Part shown: positions 35,242-43,006 of the stretch, in pieces
Position numbering within the stretch: position 1 is the stretch's first letter
Layout: every line of letters begins with the position of its first letter
Assembly: GCF_002216775.1 (NCBI RefSeq)
Contig: NZ_CP022315.1
Span: forward strand, 3,658,001 to 3,722,000
DNA length: 64,000 bases
Source: Virgibacillus phasianinus
GTDB taxonomy: Bacteria > Bacillota > Bacilli > Bacillales > Amphibacillaceae
Direction of reading: 5' to 3'
Position numbers and translations under genes: made by a program
Notes under the pieces: model-generated
Seen by the model: the letters and a program-made list of their open reading frames with translations, nothing else
The model's database searches: none
What the model was told of the DNA's origin: nothing

Positions 35242-35281
35242 ACTATACAAAATCCGCTGTTGAATGTCAATTTGGTTGACT
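35242..35281 (-). promoter_or_regulatory. marR-like promoter with operator on its -35
   Basis: On the minus strand TTGACA (35265-35270) and TATAGT (35242-35247) are 17 bp apart. The palindrome AGTCAACCAAATTGACA (35265-35281) covers the -35 and matches the operator at 34125-34141 in both arms (GTCAA-N5-TTGAC). Confidence 0.8.
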
Positions 35282-35520
35282 TTCATCCTTCCGCTTTTTT
35301 AAATACAAATAAAGTCCATAATCCGTCGCAACAGAAGCATAACCCATTTGTCTTAGCATAGCTGTGATGTTTCCACGGTGATATGTCCCGTGATTTACAA
35401 CATGGGAACTTGTTCAGACACACTGGTGTTCATCAGGCCCCCGGTTGGATTCTCAATTTCAAGTGGTTTGTCGAAGTTTTCCTTTAGACTTAGGAACGAC
35501 CTGTATCGTTCTGACAACAT
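35267..35520 (-). pseudogene. Remnant of a DinB/YfiT-like four-helix protein
   Basis: The minus strand encodes LSERYRSFLSLKENFDKPLE and [15 protein letters not shown]. After a one-base shift it continues [20 protein letters not shown] and [19 protein letters not shown], then a stop. The [11 protein letters not shown] histidine block is the metal-binding signature of the DinB superfamily. About 70 N-terminal codons are missing and the frame is broken. Its end lies within the marR-like promoter. Confidence 0.8.
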
Positions 35521-35526
35521 AATAAA

Positions 35527-35555
35527 GACGCCTTTCTATCTTCCAGAAAAGCGCC
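35527..35555 (-). terminator. Terminator of the surface nucleosidase gene
   Basis: On the minus strand GGCGCTTTTCT pairs with AGAAAGGCGTC (two wobble pairs) around a short loop and is followed by TTTATT. It lies about 20 bp after the stop at 35576. Confidence 0.75.
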
Positions 35556-35575
35556 CTCTTCCACATTCATTTAGA

Positions 35576-36493
35576 TTATTCACTTGGCAGTGTAGAAATA
35601 TATTTTTCAACTACTTCATACACATATTCCTGGTTTGCCGCTGCAGTATCTGGGTTGTATTCATCACCGTTAACTTTATTATTAGACAGGATTCTTATTC
35701 CAAGGAACGGTACATCATATGCCTTGGCAATTTGTGCCGCAGCAGCACCTTCCATTTCTTCTACGGAAGTACCATACTTTTCATGAAACCATTTAATTCG
35801 ATCAACCTCATTATTCCACACATCAGCAGAACCTATTGTTCCTTCAACAACCTTACCCTTTTTATATTTATCTTTTACCGCGTTTGCAGCTTGGAGTAAA
35901 TCCTTATCTCCTTTGTAATAACGAATATTCTCTGCATCAGGATCTTCTCCTGCACTTCCTTCAGAGGCCATTAAATCCATAGGCTTCCATTCAGTTGCAT
36001 CGATTCCCTCGTTCTCACCACGTTGCTCTGTTTTTAATGAACCGATATTGACAGTTCTTTTTCCTAAGACAATATCGAATACATGTAAATCAGGATCATG
36101 ACCGCCTGAGGTTCCTTGATTGATGATTGCAATGGGATCATATTTTTCAATCGCCACCGCTGTAGCGGCTGCCGTATTTTCCATTCCCTTTCCTGTTTTG
36201 GCGACTATCACAGGATAGCCGTTCACCGTACCTTTATAAAAAACAAAAGTACCTGATTTTTCTTTTTCAACATCTTTCAGCCTCTCTGCGAACTTTTCTG
36301 CCTCTATTGGCATCGGGCCCTGGACCATAATTGGCTGCTTGGAACTTTCCTGTGCAGTTTCAGTTTCAGACTGTGAAGAAGAACTGCATCCTACAACTAG
36401 CAATAAAAAAAGTACGGTAATAAATGCTAATAAAGCGTAGTTGTTGAACAGTCTTTTTCTTTGTTCCTTTGTTTGTTGAAATATTGCTTTCAT
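35576..36493 (-). CDS. Lipoprotein nucleosidase of the MTA/SAH nucleosidase (PNP/UDP) family
   Basis: A 305-residue secreted lipoprotein. A basic N-terminus, a hydrophobic stretch and the lipobox LLLVVGC (Cys about residue 36) precede a nucleosidase domain: VAKTGKGMENTAAATAVAI, IINQGTSGGHDPDLHVFDI, GTIGSADVW and the family signature VEEMEGAAAAQIA. SNNKVNGDE replaces the usual SD motif near the end. The family hydrolyses purine nucleosides such as MTA, SAH or inosine, normally in the cytoplasm. A guanine riboswitch in its leader suggests it feeds purine-base salvage from outside the cell. The ATG follows AGGAGGG. Confidence 0.87.
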   Translation of the reverse strand: MKAIFQQTKEQRKRLFNNYALLAFITVLFLLLVVGCSSSSQSETETAQESSKQPIMVQGPMPIEAEKFAERLKDVEKEKSGTFVFYKGTVNGYPVIVAKTGKGMENTAAATAVAIEKYDPIAIINQGTSGGHDPDLHVFDIVLGKRTVNIGSLKTEQRGENEGIDATEWKPMDLMASEGSAGEDPDAENIRYYKGDKDLLQAANAVKDKYKKGKVVEGTIGSADVWNNEVDRIKWFHEKYGTSVEEMEGAAAAQIAKAYDVPFLGIRILSNNKVNGDEYNPDTAAANQEYVYEVVEKYISTLPSE

Positions 36494-36543
36494 TTCCGTT
36501 CCCTCCTTGATGTTTGTATACTTGGTAGTTCCCCAAAAGAAAA

Positions 36544-36582
36544 AGGTCCAGAAGTATAGAATATTCTCTACTTCCCGGACCT
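36544..36582 (-). terminator. Riboswitch expression platform (intrinsic terminator)
   Basis: On the minus strand AGGTCCGGGAAGTA pairs with TATACTTCTGGACCT (one bulge or mismatch), followed by TTTTTC. It lies between the aptamer and the nucleosidase start, as expected for guanine-induced termination. Confidence 0.88.
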
Positions 36583-36670
36583 GAGCAAGTTAAAGTTAAA
36601 TAGTGGAGCAGCAAATTACCCATGCTAAACGCTTCAGTTGTGCGCAAAAAACAACAACCGCGAAACTTTA

Positions 36671-36777
36671 ACCCGTAGTCCGGTTCATTAATGGGAACCA
36701 GGTAGAGACACTCAGACCATATTACCGAGTATATACGAGTGATGAAATTTATAACTATTCCATTGCAAATATAGCAA
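36671..36777 (-). promoter_or_regulatory. Guanine-class purine riboswitch aptamer and promoter
   Basis: On the minus strand the aptamer runs from 36740 to 36671. P1 pairs ACTCGTA with TACGGGT. The core reads TAATATGGTCTGAG then TGTCTCTACC (P2 with its loop), then CTGGTTC ... GAACCGG (P3), then ACTAC. The C in GGACTACGG is the specificity position that marks guanine/hypoxanthine rather than adenine sensors. TATAAA (36748-36753) and TTGCTA (36772-36777), 18 bp apart, put the transcript start at about the aptamer's first base. The stretch 36778-37021 beyond it holds only the upstream region of the DUF3231 gene. Confidence 0.93.
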
Positions 36778-37021
36778 ACCTGTATTATAAAATCAATAAA
36801 AACTGAATGTTGATATCAAAAAAACTTCCAATGTTCGGATTTGACAATTCAGCGAACCAACTTAAATGTTCATGAACACCTCCAATTTTGGTTGTTGCGC
36901 TTAAAGACATTGGACCTGGATTAAACAAAAACTTGTTATTACAATTCAAGTTTTTCATAAATATAACTATTTCGAGCACAATAGAAAAAGAAGTAAACTG
37001 CCTATTTAGGAGGGTTAAATA

Positions 37022-38041
37022 GTGAATGAAAAGAAAATTCAACTGACATCTGCCGAAATTGCTTCACTTTGGACTACATATATGAATGATAGTATGGCCA
37101 AATGTGTATTAGGCTTCATGTTAAAGGATATCAAGGACCAGGAAATAAAAACTATTGTTCAGTCTGCTTACAATATTTCAATTGGGCATTTGGAACAATT
37201 AACAGCCATTTTCAAGAAGGAAAACTTCGCCATTCCAACTGGATTTACAGACGAGGACGTAAATATGAATGCCCCATGGCTTTTCTCCGATATCTTTTGT
37301 TTAACGTACGTGAACCATATGGCGAAAGTCGGAATGCTAGCCTACAGCGGATTTGTTTCCATGAGCGTTCGCCAGGATATACGAAACGATTTCATCCAAT
37401 ACTTAACAGAAACAGCTACGCTTTATGACCAATCGACCGAAGTCGCTCTAACAAAAGGAGTAAATGCCAGACCACCATATATTGAAGTTCCGGCTGAAAC
37501 AGATTATGTGGATAGCAAAAAGTATATGAGTGGCTTAAATCCATTTAGCGATAAGCGGCCTTTAAATGCGGTTGAAATTTCCTATTTGTATATGAATGTA
37601 ATGACAAATTCAGTAGGTTCAAAATTGTGTATTGCTTTTGCCCAAACCTCACCAATTAAGGATGTGCAGGAATTCATGCTGCGGGGGAAACAAATCTCAC
37701 AAAAGCATATTCAAATCTTTGTATCTAAATTGCTGAAAGACGATATTCAAACACCACAGGCTCCTGACGTGAGTGTCAGCAATTCAACAACAAAAACTTT
37801 TTCAGATAAATTAATGATGTTTCATATGTCCCTCATAAGTGCATCAGGGATCGGAAACTATTCAACTGCCTCTTCGGCTAGTCAGCGAAGTGATTTAGCA
37901 ATCAATTATGAACGATTATCGCTAGAGGTAGCGCGTCTTGCAAAAAGTGGAGCCGATATCATGATTAAACACAATTGGCTTGAACAGCCACCAGGAGTCA
38001 AAGACCGGGAAAAATTAGCTAAGAGCGAGGAGAAGGGTTGA
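37022..38041 (+). CDS. DUF3231 family protein, copy 1
   Basis: A 339-residue protein made of two similar helical halves (about residues 7-165 and 180-325). Each begins with an LTSAEIASLWTTY- or LNAVEISYLYMNV-like segment. This is the DUF3231 family of Bacillaceae, proposed to be ferritin-like four-helix bundles; the function is unknown. GGAGGG seven bases upstream fixes the GTG start. The next gene is a same-length paralogue about 60 bp away, so they form a tandem pair. Confidence 0.85.
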   Translation: MNEKKIQLTSAEIASLWTTYMNDSMAKCVLGFMLKDIKDQEIKTIVQSAYNISIGHLEQLTAIFKKENFAIPTGFTDEDVNMNAPWLFSDIFCLTYVNHMAKVGMLAYSGFVSMSVRQDIRNDFIQYLTETATLYDQSTEVALTKGVNARPPYIEVPAETDYVDSKKYMSGLNPFSDKRPLNAVEISYLYMNVMTNSVGSKLCIAFAQTSPIKDVQEFMLRGKQISQKHIQIFVSKLLKDDIQTPQAPDVSVSNSTTKTFSDKLMMFHMSLISASGIGNYSTASSASQRSDLAINYERLSLEVARLAKSGADIMIKHNWLEQPPGVKDREKLAKSEEKG

Positions 38042-38100
38042 TCTACATATGATAGTCAGCCCTCCCTATAATTATAAACATTTTGAATAGGAGTTTTGAC

Positions 38101-39102
38101 ATGACTAACATACCATTGTCGTCTACAGAGTTAGGTAATCTTTGGCAGGCCTATCAGGAAAAGTCAATGAAGCTGCATTTTTTAAAAAATTTCATTAAAA
38201 ATTCTAATGATAAAGAAGTCCGATCTATTTTACAATTTGCTGATCGAATTGAGACAGAAAATAAAAAGGCCATTGAAACTATTTTCCGGGATGAGGGCGT
38301 TGCAATTCCAGTAGCCTTTACTGGAAAAGATATAGATAGCAATGCACCCCGATTATTTGATGATCATTTCCATCTGATGTTTATACGCATGTTGAGCAAA
38401 ATTTTGATTGGGCTTTATGGCCTTCACTCGGGAATGTCCTATCGGGAGGATATTTACAAACTATACAATCATTTCACTTCGGATAGCCAAACAATTTATA
38501 ATAAAGCTACACAGTGTCTGCTAAAGAATAATGCTTTAGCCCGTCCACCCAAAATCCAAATGCCTGACAAGGTTGAATTTGTCCAGGATACAAGCTATAC
38601 AAGCGGATTGAATCCCTTTGGTAAAAAACGGGCACTTAATTCAGTCGAAATAGGTTTAGTGTACCAGGCTCTAGAAGCAAACATTACTGGAATCCAAATG
38701 ATGACTGGTTTTGCACGAGTTGCTGAAAACCCTGAAGTTAAACAGTATTTTGAACGAGGCAAAGAACTTGCGGAAAAGGTGATATCCATTATGGGCGGGG
38801 TTTTGGAAGAAGATGGTCTGCAAAAGCCATCCCCCTGGTCAGGAGTCGTCTCCGATTCACCTATTTCGCCGTTTTCTGATAAAATCATGATGTATACTAC
38901 GAATTTATTATCAATGTTTGGAATGGGAAGCAATTCAGTTGGGGCAGCATTCAGCTTTCGAAATGACCTGCTTCTAAAAATGGGGCAAATCATGGCGAAT
39001 ACGTTCGACTTCGCTAAAGATGGAGGAAAGATTATCATTAAACAAGGTTGGATGGAAAAACCCCCTCATGCCGCGGATCGAACAGACCCATTAAAAGAAT
39101 AA
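38101..39102 (+). CDS. DUF3231 family protein, copy 2
   Basis: A 333-residue paralogue of the preceding gene, with matching landmarks (IPLSSTELGNLW, YTSGLNPFGKKRALNSVEI, SPFSDKIMMY, IIIKQGWMEKPP). The overall identity looks moderate, so the duplication is not recent. I start at ATG 38101 because AGGAG lies seven to eight bases upstream; a TTG 18 bases earlier would place that site inside the frame. Function unknown, possibly sporulation-related by family distribution. Confidence 0.85.
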   Translation: MTNIPLSSTELGNLWQAYQEKSMKLHFLKNFIKNSNDKEVRSILQFADRIETENKKAIETIFRDEGVAIPVAFTGKDIDSNAPRLFDDHFHLMFIRMLSKILIGLYGLHSGMSYREDIYKLYNHFTSDSQTIYNKATQCLLKNNALARPPKIQMPDKVEFVQDTSYTSGLNPFGKKRALNSVEIGLVYQALEANITGIQMMTGFARVAENPEVKQYFERGKELAEKVISIMGGVLEEDGLQKPSPWSGVVSDSPISPFSDKIMMYTTNLLSMFGMGSNSVGAAFSFRNDLLLKMGQIMANTFDFAKDGGKIIIKQGWMEKPPHAADRTDPLKE

Positions 39103-39263
39103 TTTTAACAGCCCTTACCAAGGCTACAGCATGGGTTGTTCATTCGTAAGAAGGTTCATTTTAACGTATAAACTTTAATTTATAATGCAGCCTCCTGTAG
39201 ACTGTTAATTCAACTAATCCTCTTTCTTATCGTAATTACACAGTTCACAGATTTATGTACCTC

Positions 39264-39404
39264 TCACGGGACATAATGGGATACTTTTGGCTCTGAAGCA
39301 TATTCAAATAAATCTTTCGCATCTCCCGCCTTGAGCCTTCTAAGTACTAAACGTTCGGTTTCTGGGGTAGGTAAGTCCATATAAATTTCTTCACCCGTAG
39401 CCAA
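39264..39404 (-). pseudogene. 5' fragment of a RimJ/RimL-type GNAT gene
   Basis: A perfect ribosome site (AAAAAGGAGG) precedes TTG 39404 and encodes DLPTPETERLVLRRLKAGDA, KDLFEYASEPKVSHYVP and then TGA. The family normally continues PWEVHKS, and the next codons here are indeed EVHKS, so the TGA replaced a TGG tryptophan. Soon after, the similarity stops, so most of the gene is also lost. The rest of 39103-39443 has no gene. Confidence 0.75.
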
Positions 39405-39443
39405 TTTGTTTCCTCCTTTTTTATTACCTGTTCCACTTTTGTT

Positions 39444-39941
39444 TTAAGGTTCAATGCAATAAACTGCCTGCTCTTCACCAAATCTGATGATCGTTTTCTC
39501 AAAATTCATGCCTATCCCCTCCAACAGCCTTCTGGAGGAAGTATTCGCAGTTTGGGTTTCCGCAACCACTTTAGAAAGTTTTAAATCATTGAAAGCATAA
39601 TGAATGATTGATTGAACTGCTTCAGTTGCAAAACCTGCTCCCCACCATTCTGGTAAAAATTGAAAGGAAATTTCGAGGTTAACGCCTTCGTGATGGGGAT
39701 CAAGCGAGATCAATCCCATAGACTCCTTTGATTGCTTTTCTCTGGCCATCCAGTAGAAAGAGTCCCCATCTGGATGGAGCATATCGTATAAAGATTTGTC
39801 AATGAGGTCTTCAGATGGCACCCCGCCAAGGTACCTTCTAACCCGAGGGTTTCGGTATAGCTTTTCCACATCATCGCAATCGCTCTGTCGAAAAAATTCA
39901 AGCCAACACCTTTCCGATTCAATCAATATCCTCCACCCCAT
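39444..39941 (-). CDS. GNAT family N-acetyltransferase
   Basis: A 165-residue RimJ/RimL-like acetyltransferase with SERCWLEFFRQSDCDDVEKLY at the N-terminus, motif A as PEWWGAGFATEAVQSIIHY near residue 105 and TSSRRLLEGIGM. ATG 39941 lies two bases after the stop of the small membrane protein gene, suggesting coupled translation. A GGTGGAGG inside the frame leaves open an internal TTG start six codons in. Substrate unknown. Confidence 0.8.
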   Translation of the reverse strand: MGWRILIESERCWLEFFRQSDCDDVEKLYRNPRVRRYLGGVPSEDLIDKSLYDMLHPDGDSFYWMAREKQSKESMGLISLDPHHEGVNLEISFQFLPEWWGAGFATEAVQSIIHYAFNDLKLSKVVAETQTANTSSRRLLEGIGMNFEKTIIRFGEEQAVYCIEP

Positions 39942-39943
39942 TG

Positions 39944-40102
39944 TCAGTTACTTGTATCTGTTCCATTCCCGTCAAAAAATTTCTCAAGCTGATATGCAAT
40001 GAAGACAAGTGCCCCAGCACCAACTCCAATCATTATGCCATCTGTAAATGCTCCAATAATGCCACCCAATAAAACAAATGTCGTAGTTTTTAATTTCATC
40101 AT
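39944..40102 (-). CDS. Small glycine-rich membrane protein (52 aa)
   Basis: A short frame encoding MMKLKTTTFVLLGGIIGAFT, then DGIMIGVGAGALVFIAYQLE and a charged tail. It has one or two hydrophobic helices with GxxxG-like spacing. AAAGG lies about 11 bases upstream and the gene abuts the GNAT gene. I do not recognise a family. It may be a real small membrane protein, but conservation has not been tested. Confidence 0.5.
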   Translation of the reverse strand: MMKLKTTTFVLLGGIIGAFTDGIMIGVGAGALVFIAYQLEKFFDGNGTDTSN

Positions 40103-40157
40103 TATGTATTCATCCTTTGTTAAATATGTTTCCTATCGCTGTGAGCACAACGTACCA

Positions 40158-40433
40158 TTATCTACCAGTCAATTTTAACTCATCGATATATTTTTTTCCT
40201 TCTACCAAAGAAAGACCTTTCGCTTCTCTTACTCTTTTAACCGCTTTTACATCTTTTCCCTCTCTTAAGAGCTTATGCAGCTCATCATCGATAGGACCTT
40301 CCGATATTTCCGACTGATTGGCTAATTGGTTCAAGGTGTATTTCATCCCCTTTATACGACCCTCTAATGAAATTACTTTAATTAATAAATAGATTACCAC
40401 AAGAAAAGTTATACTTAAAAAAGTTGATTCCAC
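40158..40433 (-). CDS. Membrane-anchored ribosomal L7/L12 C-terminal-domain-like protein
   Basis: A 91-residue protein with an N-terminal membrane helix (FLSITFLVVIYLLIKVI), a short coiled segment, and a C-terminal stretch (LREGKDVKAVKRVREAKGLS then LVEGKKYIDEL) resembling the helical C-terminal domain of ribosomal protein L7/L12. It is not a ribosomal protein gene. The role is unknown; the domain may bind a GTPase or other protein at the membrane. GTG start with GGAGG upstream. Confidence 0.7.
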   Translation of the reverse strand: MESTFLSITFLVVIYLLIKVISLEGRIKGMKYTLNQLANQSEISEGPIDDELHKLLREGKDVKAVKRVREAKGLSLVEGKKYIDELKLTGR

Positions 40434-40478
40434 TATAAAACATCCTCCCTCTATCGCTTATTTATGTAAAAACCAATA

Positions 40479-40997
40479 TTATGCTGCGTGAAGGTATGTA
40501 TGGAAAATTCCGAGCAGAAATAATATGTCATTTTCATATTCTTTATCGATCAAGTTGAAATAGGCTTTGAATGGTGGTTTGAGTGACGACTTCCATTCAG
40601 CAACAATTGATCCGTCTTTTTTTATTCGGGCCCAGTCCATCACTGCCTGTTCCAATTCATACGTTTCTTCATTAAATGTAAAGGTAGTATTTTGCCCTAC
40701 ATTGAAAGATTTTTTATCTACCAAGTGCACAGAATAGTCGGTATCATTTTGACTATAATTAATGTAATATTGTCTTCTCTTTAATGGATTCAATTCTTTT
40801 TTCGATTGAAACACTACTTGATGATTTGTATTCTTTAATTCGTAATTAACAAAAAATCTGCCATTCAACAGAATGTCTCCGATTTTTTGAATTGGATTGG
40901 CGTATTTCTTTGTGATAGTTCCAATTTCATTGGTGTTCTCATCATAGACAGAAGATGCCTTTGTAGAAATTGTATTATAAAATCTGTATTCGTACAT
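40479..40997 (-). CDS. Tubby C-terminal-like (LURP-one-type) domain protein
   Basis: A 172-residue beta-rich protein with the Tubby C 2/LURP-one look: YRFYNTISTKASSVYDENTN, then ILLNGRFFVNYELKN, FQSKKELNPLKRRQYYIN and a C-terminal hydrophobic helix region. I start at ATG 40997, nine bases after AAAGGG; a TTG 18 bases earlier is possible. Function unknown. Confidence 0.7.
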   Translation of the reverse strand: MYEYRFYNTISTKASSVYDENTNEIGTITKKYANPIQKIGDILLNGRFFVNYELKNTNHQVVFQSKKELNPLKRRQYYINYSQNDTDYSVHLVDKKSFNVGQNTTFTFNEETYELEQAVMDWARIKKDGSIVAEWKSSLKPPFKAYFNLIDKEYENDILFLLGIFHTYLHAA

Positions 40998-41027
40998 GGT
41001 TAAGCGCCCTTTCAAATTTATAATTCT

Positions 41028-41980
41028 TCACACAGCAACTGATTTAGATTTCAATCTATATCTTTCTATAACTTTACTAAACAATGCTGCCAATACTTGT
41101 TGGAATAGCATGCCGAATACGACGGGCATAGCTACTTTTGCAGGGAAATAAGTGATTGCTACAATGACACCAATTGCTATGTTTCGCATACCGCTGACGA
41201 AAACAAACGTTGTTACAACACTTGTGTCCTTCCATAGTAAACGGCCAATGATCAAAGCAAGTGCATAACCGGATACAGAAATAAAGAAGACAAGTAAAAT
41301 AACACCAACCAGTTCCCATGTGATTTGTTTCAAATAAGGGGCAATTGCGCTGCTGTTAATCATGACAATAGCGAACAAACAGAGCTTCGAGAACGGGGCG
41401 AGTTTTTCACCTAATGTCGCCTGTATTCTGCCTTTGGTTACTTCGTTTAACAAGATGCCCGCTGCTGTAGGCAATACAATCATCCATAGCAAATCAACGA
41501 TAAGTGATGATGTATCAATTGCAATGGTTTCCCCAACAACAATGCGCAATAAAGCAGGCATGATAAGCGGCGCCAGCAATGTATCTATTAAAATAATCGA
41601 TAAGCATAAAGGGAGATGCCCCGGCAAATACTTACCCAAATAACGCTAGTAACTCCTGTGGGTACTATTACGGCTATCACGAAACCAATCGTCAATAGAT
41701 GATCATCAAAGATAACGGTTGATACAAAATACGCCCAAATAGGCATGATGATATGTAAAAAAGCGATACTGGACAAAATAATTACCGGATGTTTTGTAAA
41801 ACTCCTAGCGTCCTTTATATTCATACTTAAACTACTGGTAAAGGTCATAAAGGCAAATAGCCAGGTAACTAGAAATAGTAGATGCCCGCCTAAATCTTGG
41901 AACAATACACCCACAACTAAACTAAGTGGTGTCAATATTGGTATTAACGCCTGAAGCCTTTTGTTCAAACTGTTTAACAC
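41028..41980 (-). pseudogene. Bile acid:sodium symporter (BASS) family gene with a one-base frameshift
   Basis: The 5' part (41588-41980) encodes ITPLSLVVGVLFQDLGGHLL through PTGVTSVIWVSICRG. The 3' part (41028-41639) continues LPLCLSIILIDTLLAPLI to the end. Adding one G to the G4 run in CCGGGGC near 41612 merges them into one protein of about 317 residues, the usual BASS length with 10 helices. The family imports organic anions or exports arsenite/other solutes. The gene is inactive unless the indel is a read error. GTG start at 41980. Confidence 0.85.
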
Positions 41981-42240
41981 TGTCTATTCCCTCTTTTTTG
42001 GATTATGCCCGGTTGAAATCGGCTGAGATCGTACGGTTGTTCATCTTCCTTATAAACGACAACTTGCCCTGTTTCTTTTCCATAGATGAACTCCATCACT
42101 TTATCAGCAATATCTTCTGGCGAATGTCTTCAGGATCCATATTCTCTCTTCCCTTTCTGGAAGTCGGCGTATCAACCCCACCGGGGCATATTGAATTAAT
42201 CTTTACATTTTGTTCTAATAGCCTTCCTGTTAATGTACTC
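41974..42240 (-). pseudogene. 3' fragment of a short-chain dehydrogenase/reductase gene
   Basis: The minus strand gives STLTGRLLEQNVKINSICPG, GVDTPTSRKGRENMDPEDI, and after a frameshift EDIADKVMEFIYGKETGQVV, VYKEDEQPYDLSRFQPG, ending in a stop that overlaps the BASS start. VNSICPGGVDT-like text and DPEDIADKV are typical of SDR C-termini. The NAD-binding and catalytic parts are missing. Confidence 0.75.
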
Positions 42241-42329
42241 GGTAATCTATTAAAATAACTCTACAAAAAGAATGGGGCTATTTCAAATTTAAACACTATT
42301 GAAACATGATTTGATGACCTACATTCTTT

Positions 42330-42548
42330 TTACTGGATAATAACTTCAAAATCTTCATAGGTAGGCACTTCATCTGTGTAGGCAATCCAATATATTGCTT
42401 AGAAAAATTATCCGTGATATGTTCTACGTATGTCACAGCATTTGCCGATTCTTCTAATACCATTACCTCTTTTATTTTTGTATCTTTTGCATCTTCATCT
42501 GGCAGAATAATCGTTACAGAAGGACCATCACCTGCATATTATACGAAC
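42330..42548 (-). pseudogene. Decayed small gene of unknown family
   Basis: The minus strand encodes GDGPSVTIILPDEDAKDTKI, KEVMVLEESANAVTYVEHIT, then shifts frame to YWIAYTDEVPTYEDFEVIIQ and a stop. The text looks protein-like over both frames, but I do not recognise it. A further scrap (KKRSWQYARDFLE, about 42605-42660) lies upstream of it. The whole of 42241-42672 appears to be decaying DNA with no intact gene. Confidence 0.45.
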
Positions 42549-42672
42549 CCACCAATTAATTTTCTCCTTTAATGACTCGGGAAGATAGCATTCATGTTAT
42601 TAACCTATTCCAAAAAATCACGGGCGTACTGCCACGAACGTTTTTTCCCTTTATTAGCGGAAAAATTCAGGG

Positions 42673-42954
42673 TCAACTACGTTTGGTAACAACTATCTTT
42701 CTATACATTCCCTTCATCATCACCGGTGTATCATATTCGACCCTTATTTGATCCTTATATTTGTGATACAAATCCTCAAAGCTGATTCCTATGTCAGTTC
42801 CTAAAACGTTAACAAAAGGTCTAATTAGCCGTTTGGGTAAAGAAAGTCCTCTTTCATTGGATTTAAATTTATCAAAGATAATTACTTTTCCCCCAGGTTT
42901 TAAAACTCTTATCATTTCCTGGAAAGATTTATCAGGACTTGGGACCACAGAAAG
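42673..42954 (-). pseudogene. 3' half of a SAM-dependent methyltransferase gene, split by IS66
   Basis: Encodes LSVVPSPDKSFQEMIRVLKP then GGKVIIFDKFKSNERG and a helical end. MIRVLKPGGKVIIFD is the post-motif III segment of class I methyltransferases. The 5' half with the SAM site is at 45416-45730, on the other side of the insertion. Confidence 0.88.
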
Positions 42955-43006
42955 GTAAGCGTCAAATAATCCCCACCTGTTATCAGATGGGGATTTTGTA
43001 TATGAT

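Noticed and set aside
35378-35899. Plus-strand open frame of 173 codons
   Set aside because: It runs antisense to the nucleosidase lipoprotein gene, its terminator and the DinB remnant. It has no ribosome site and shows no family features.
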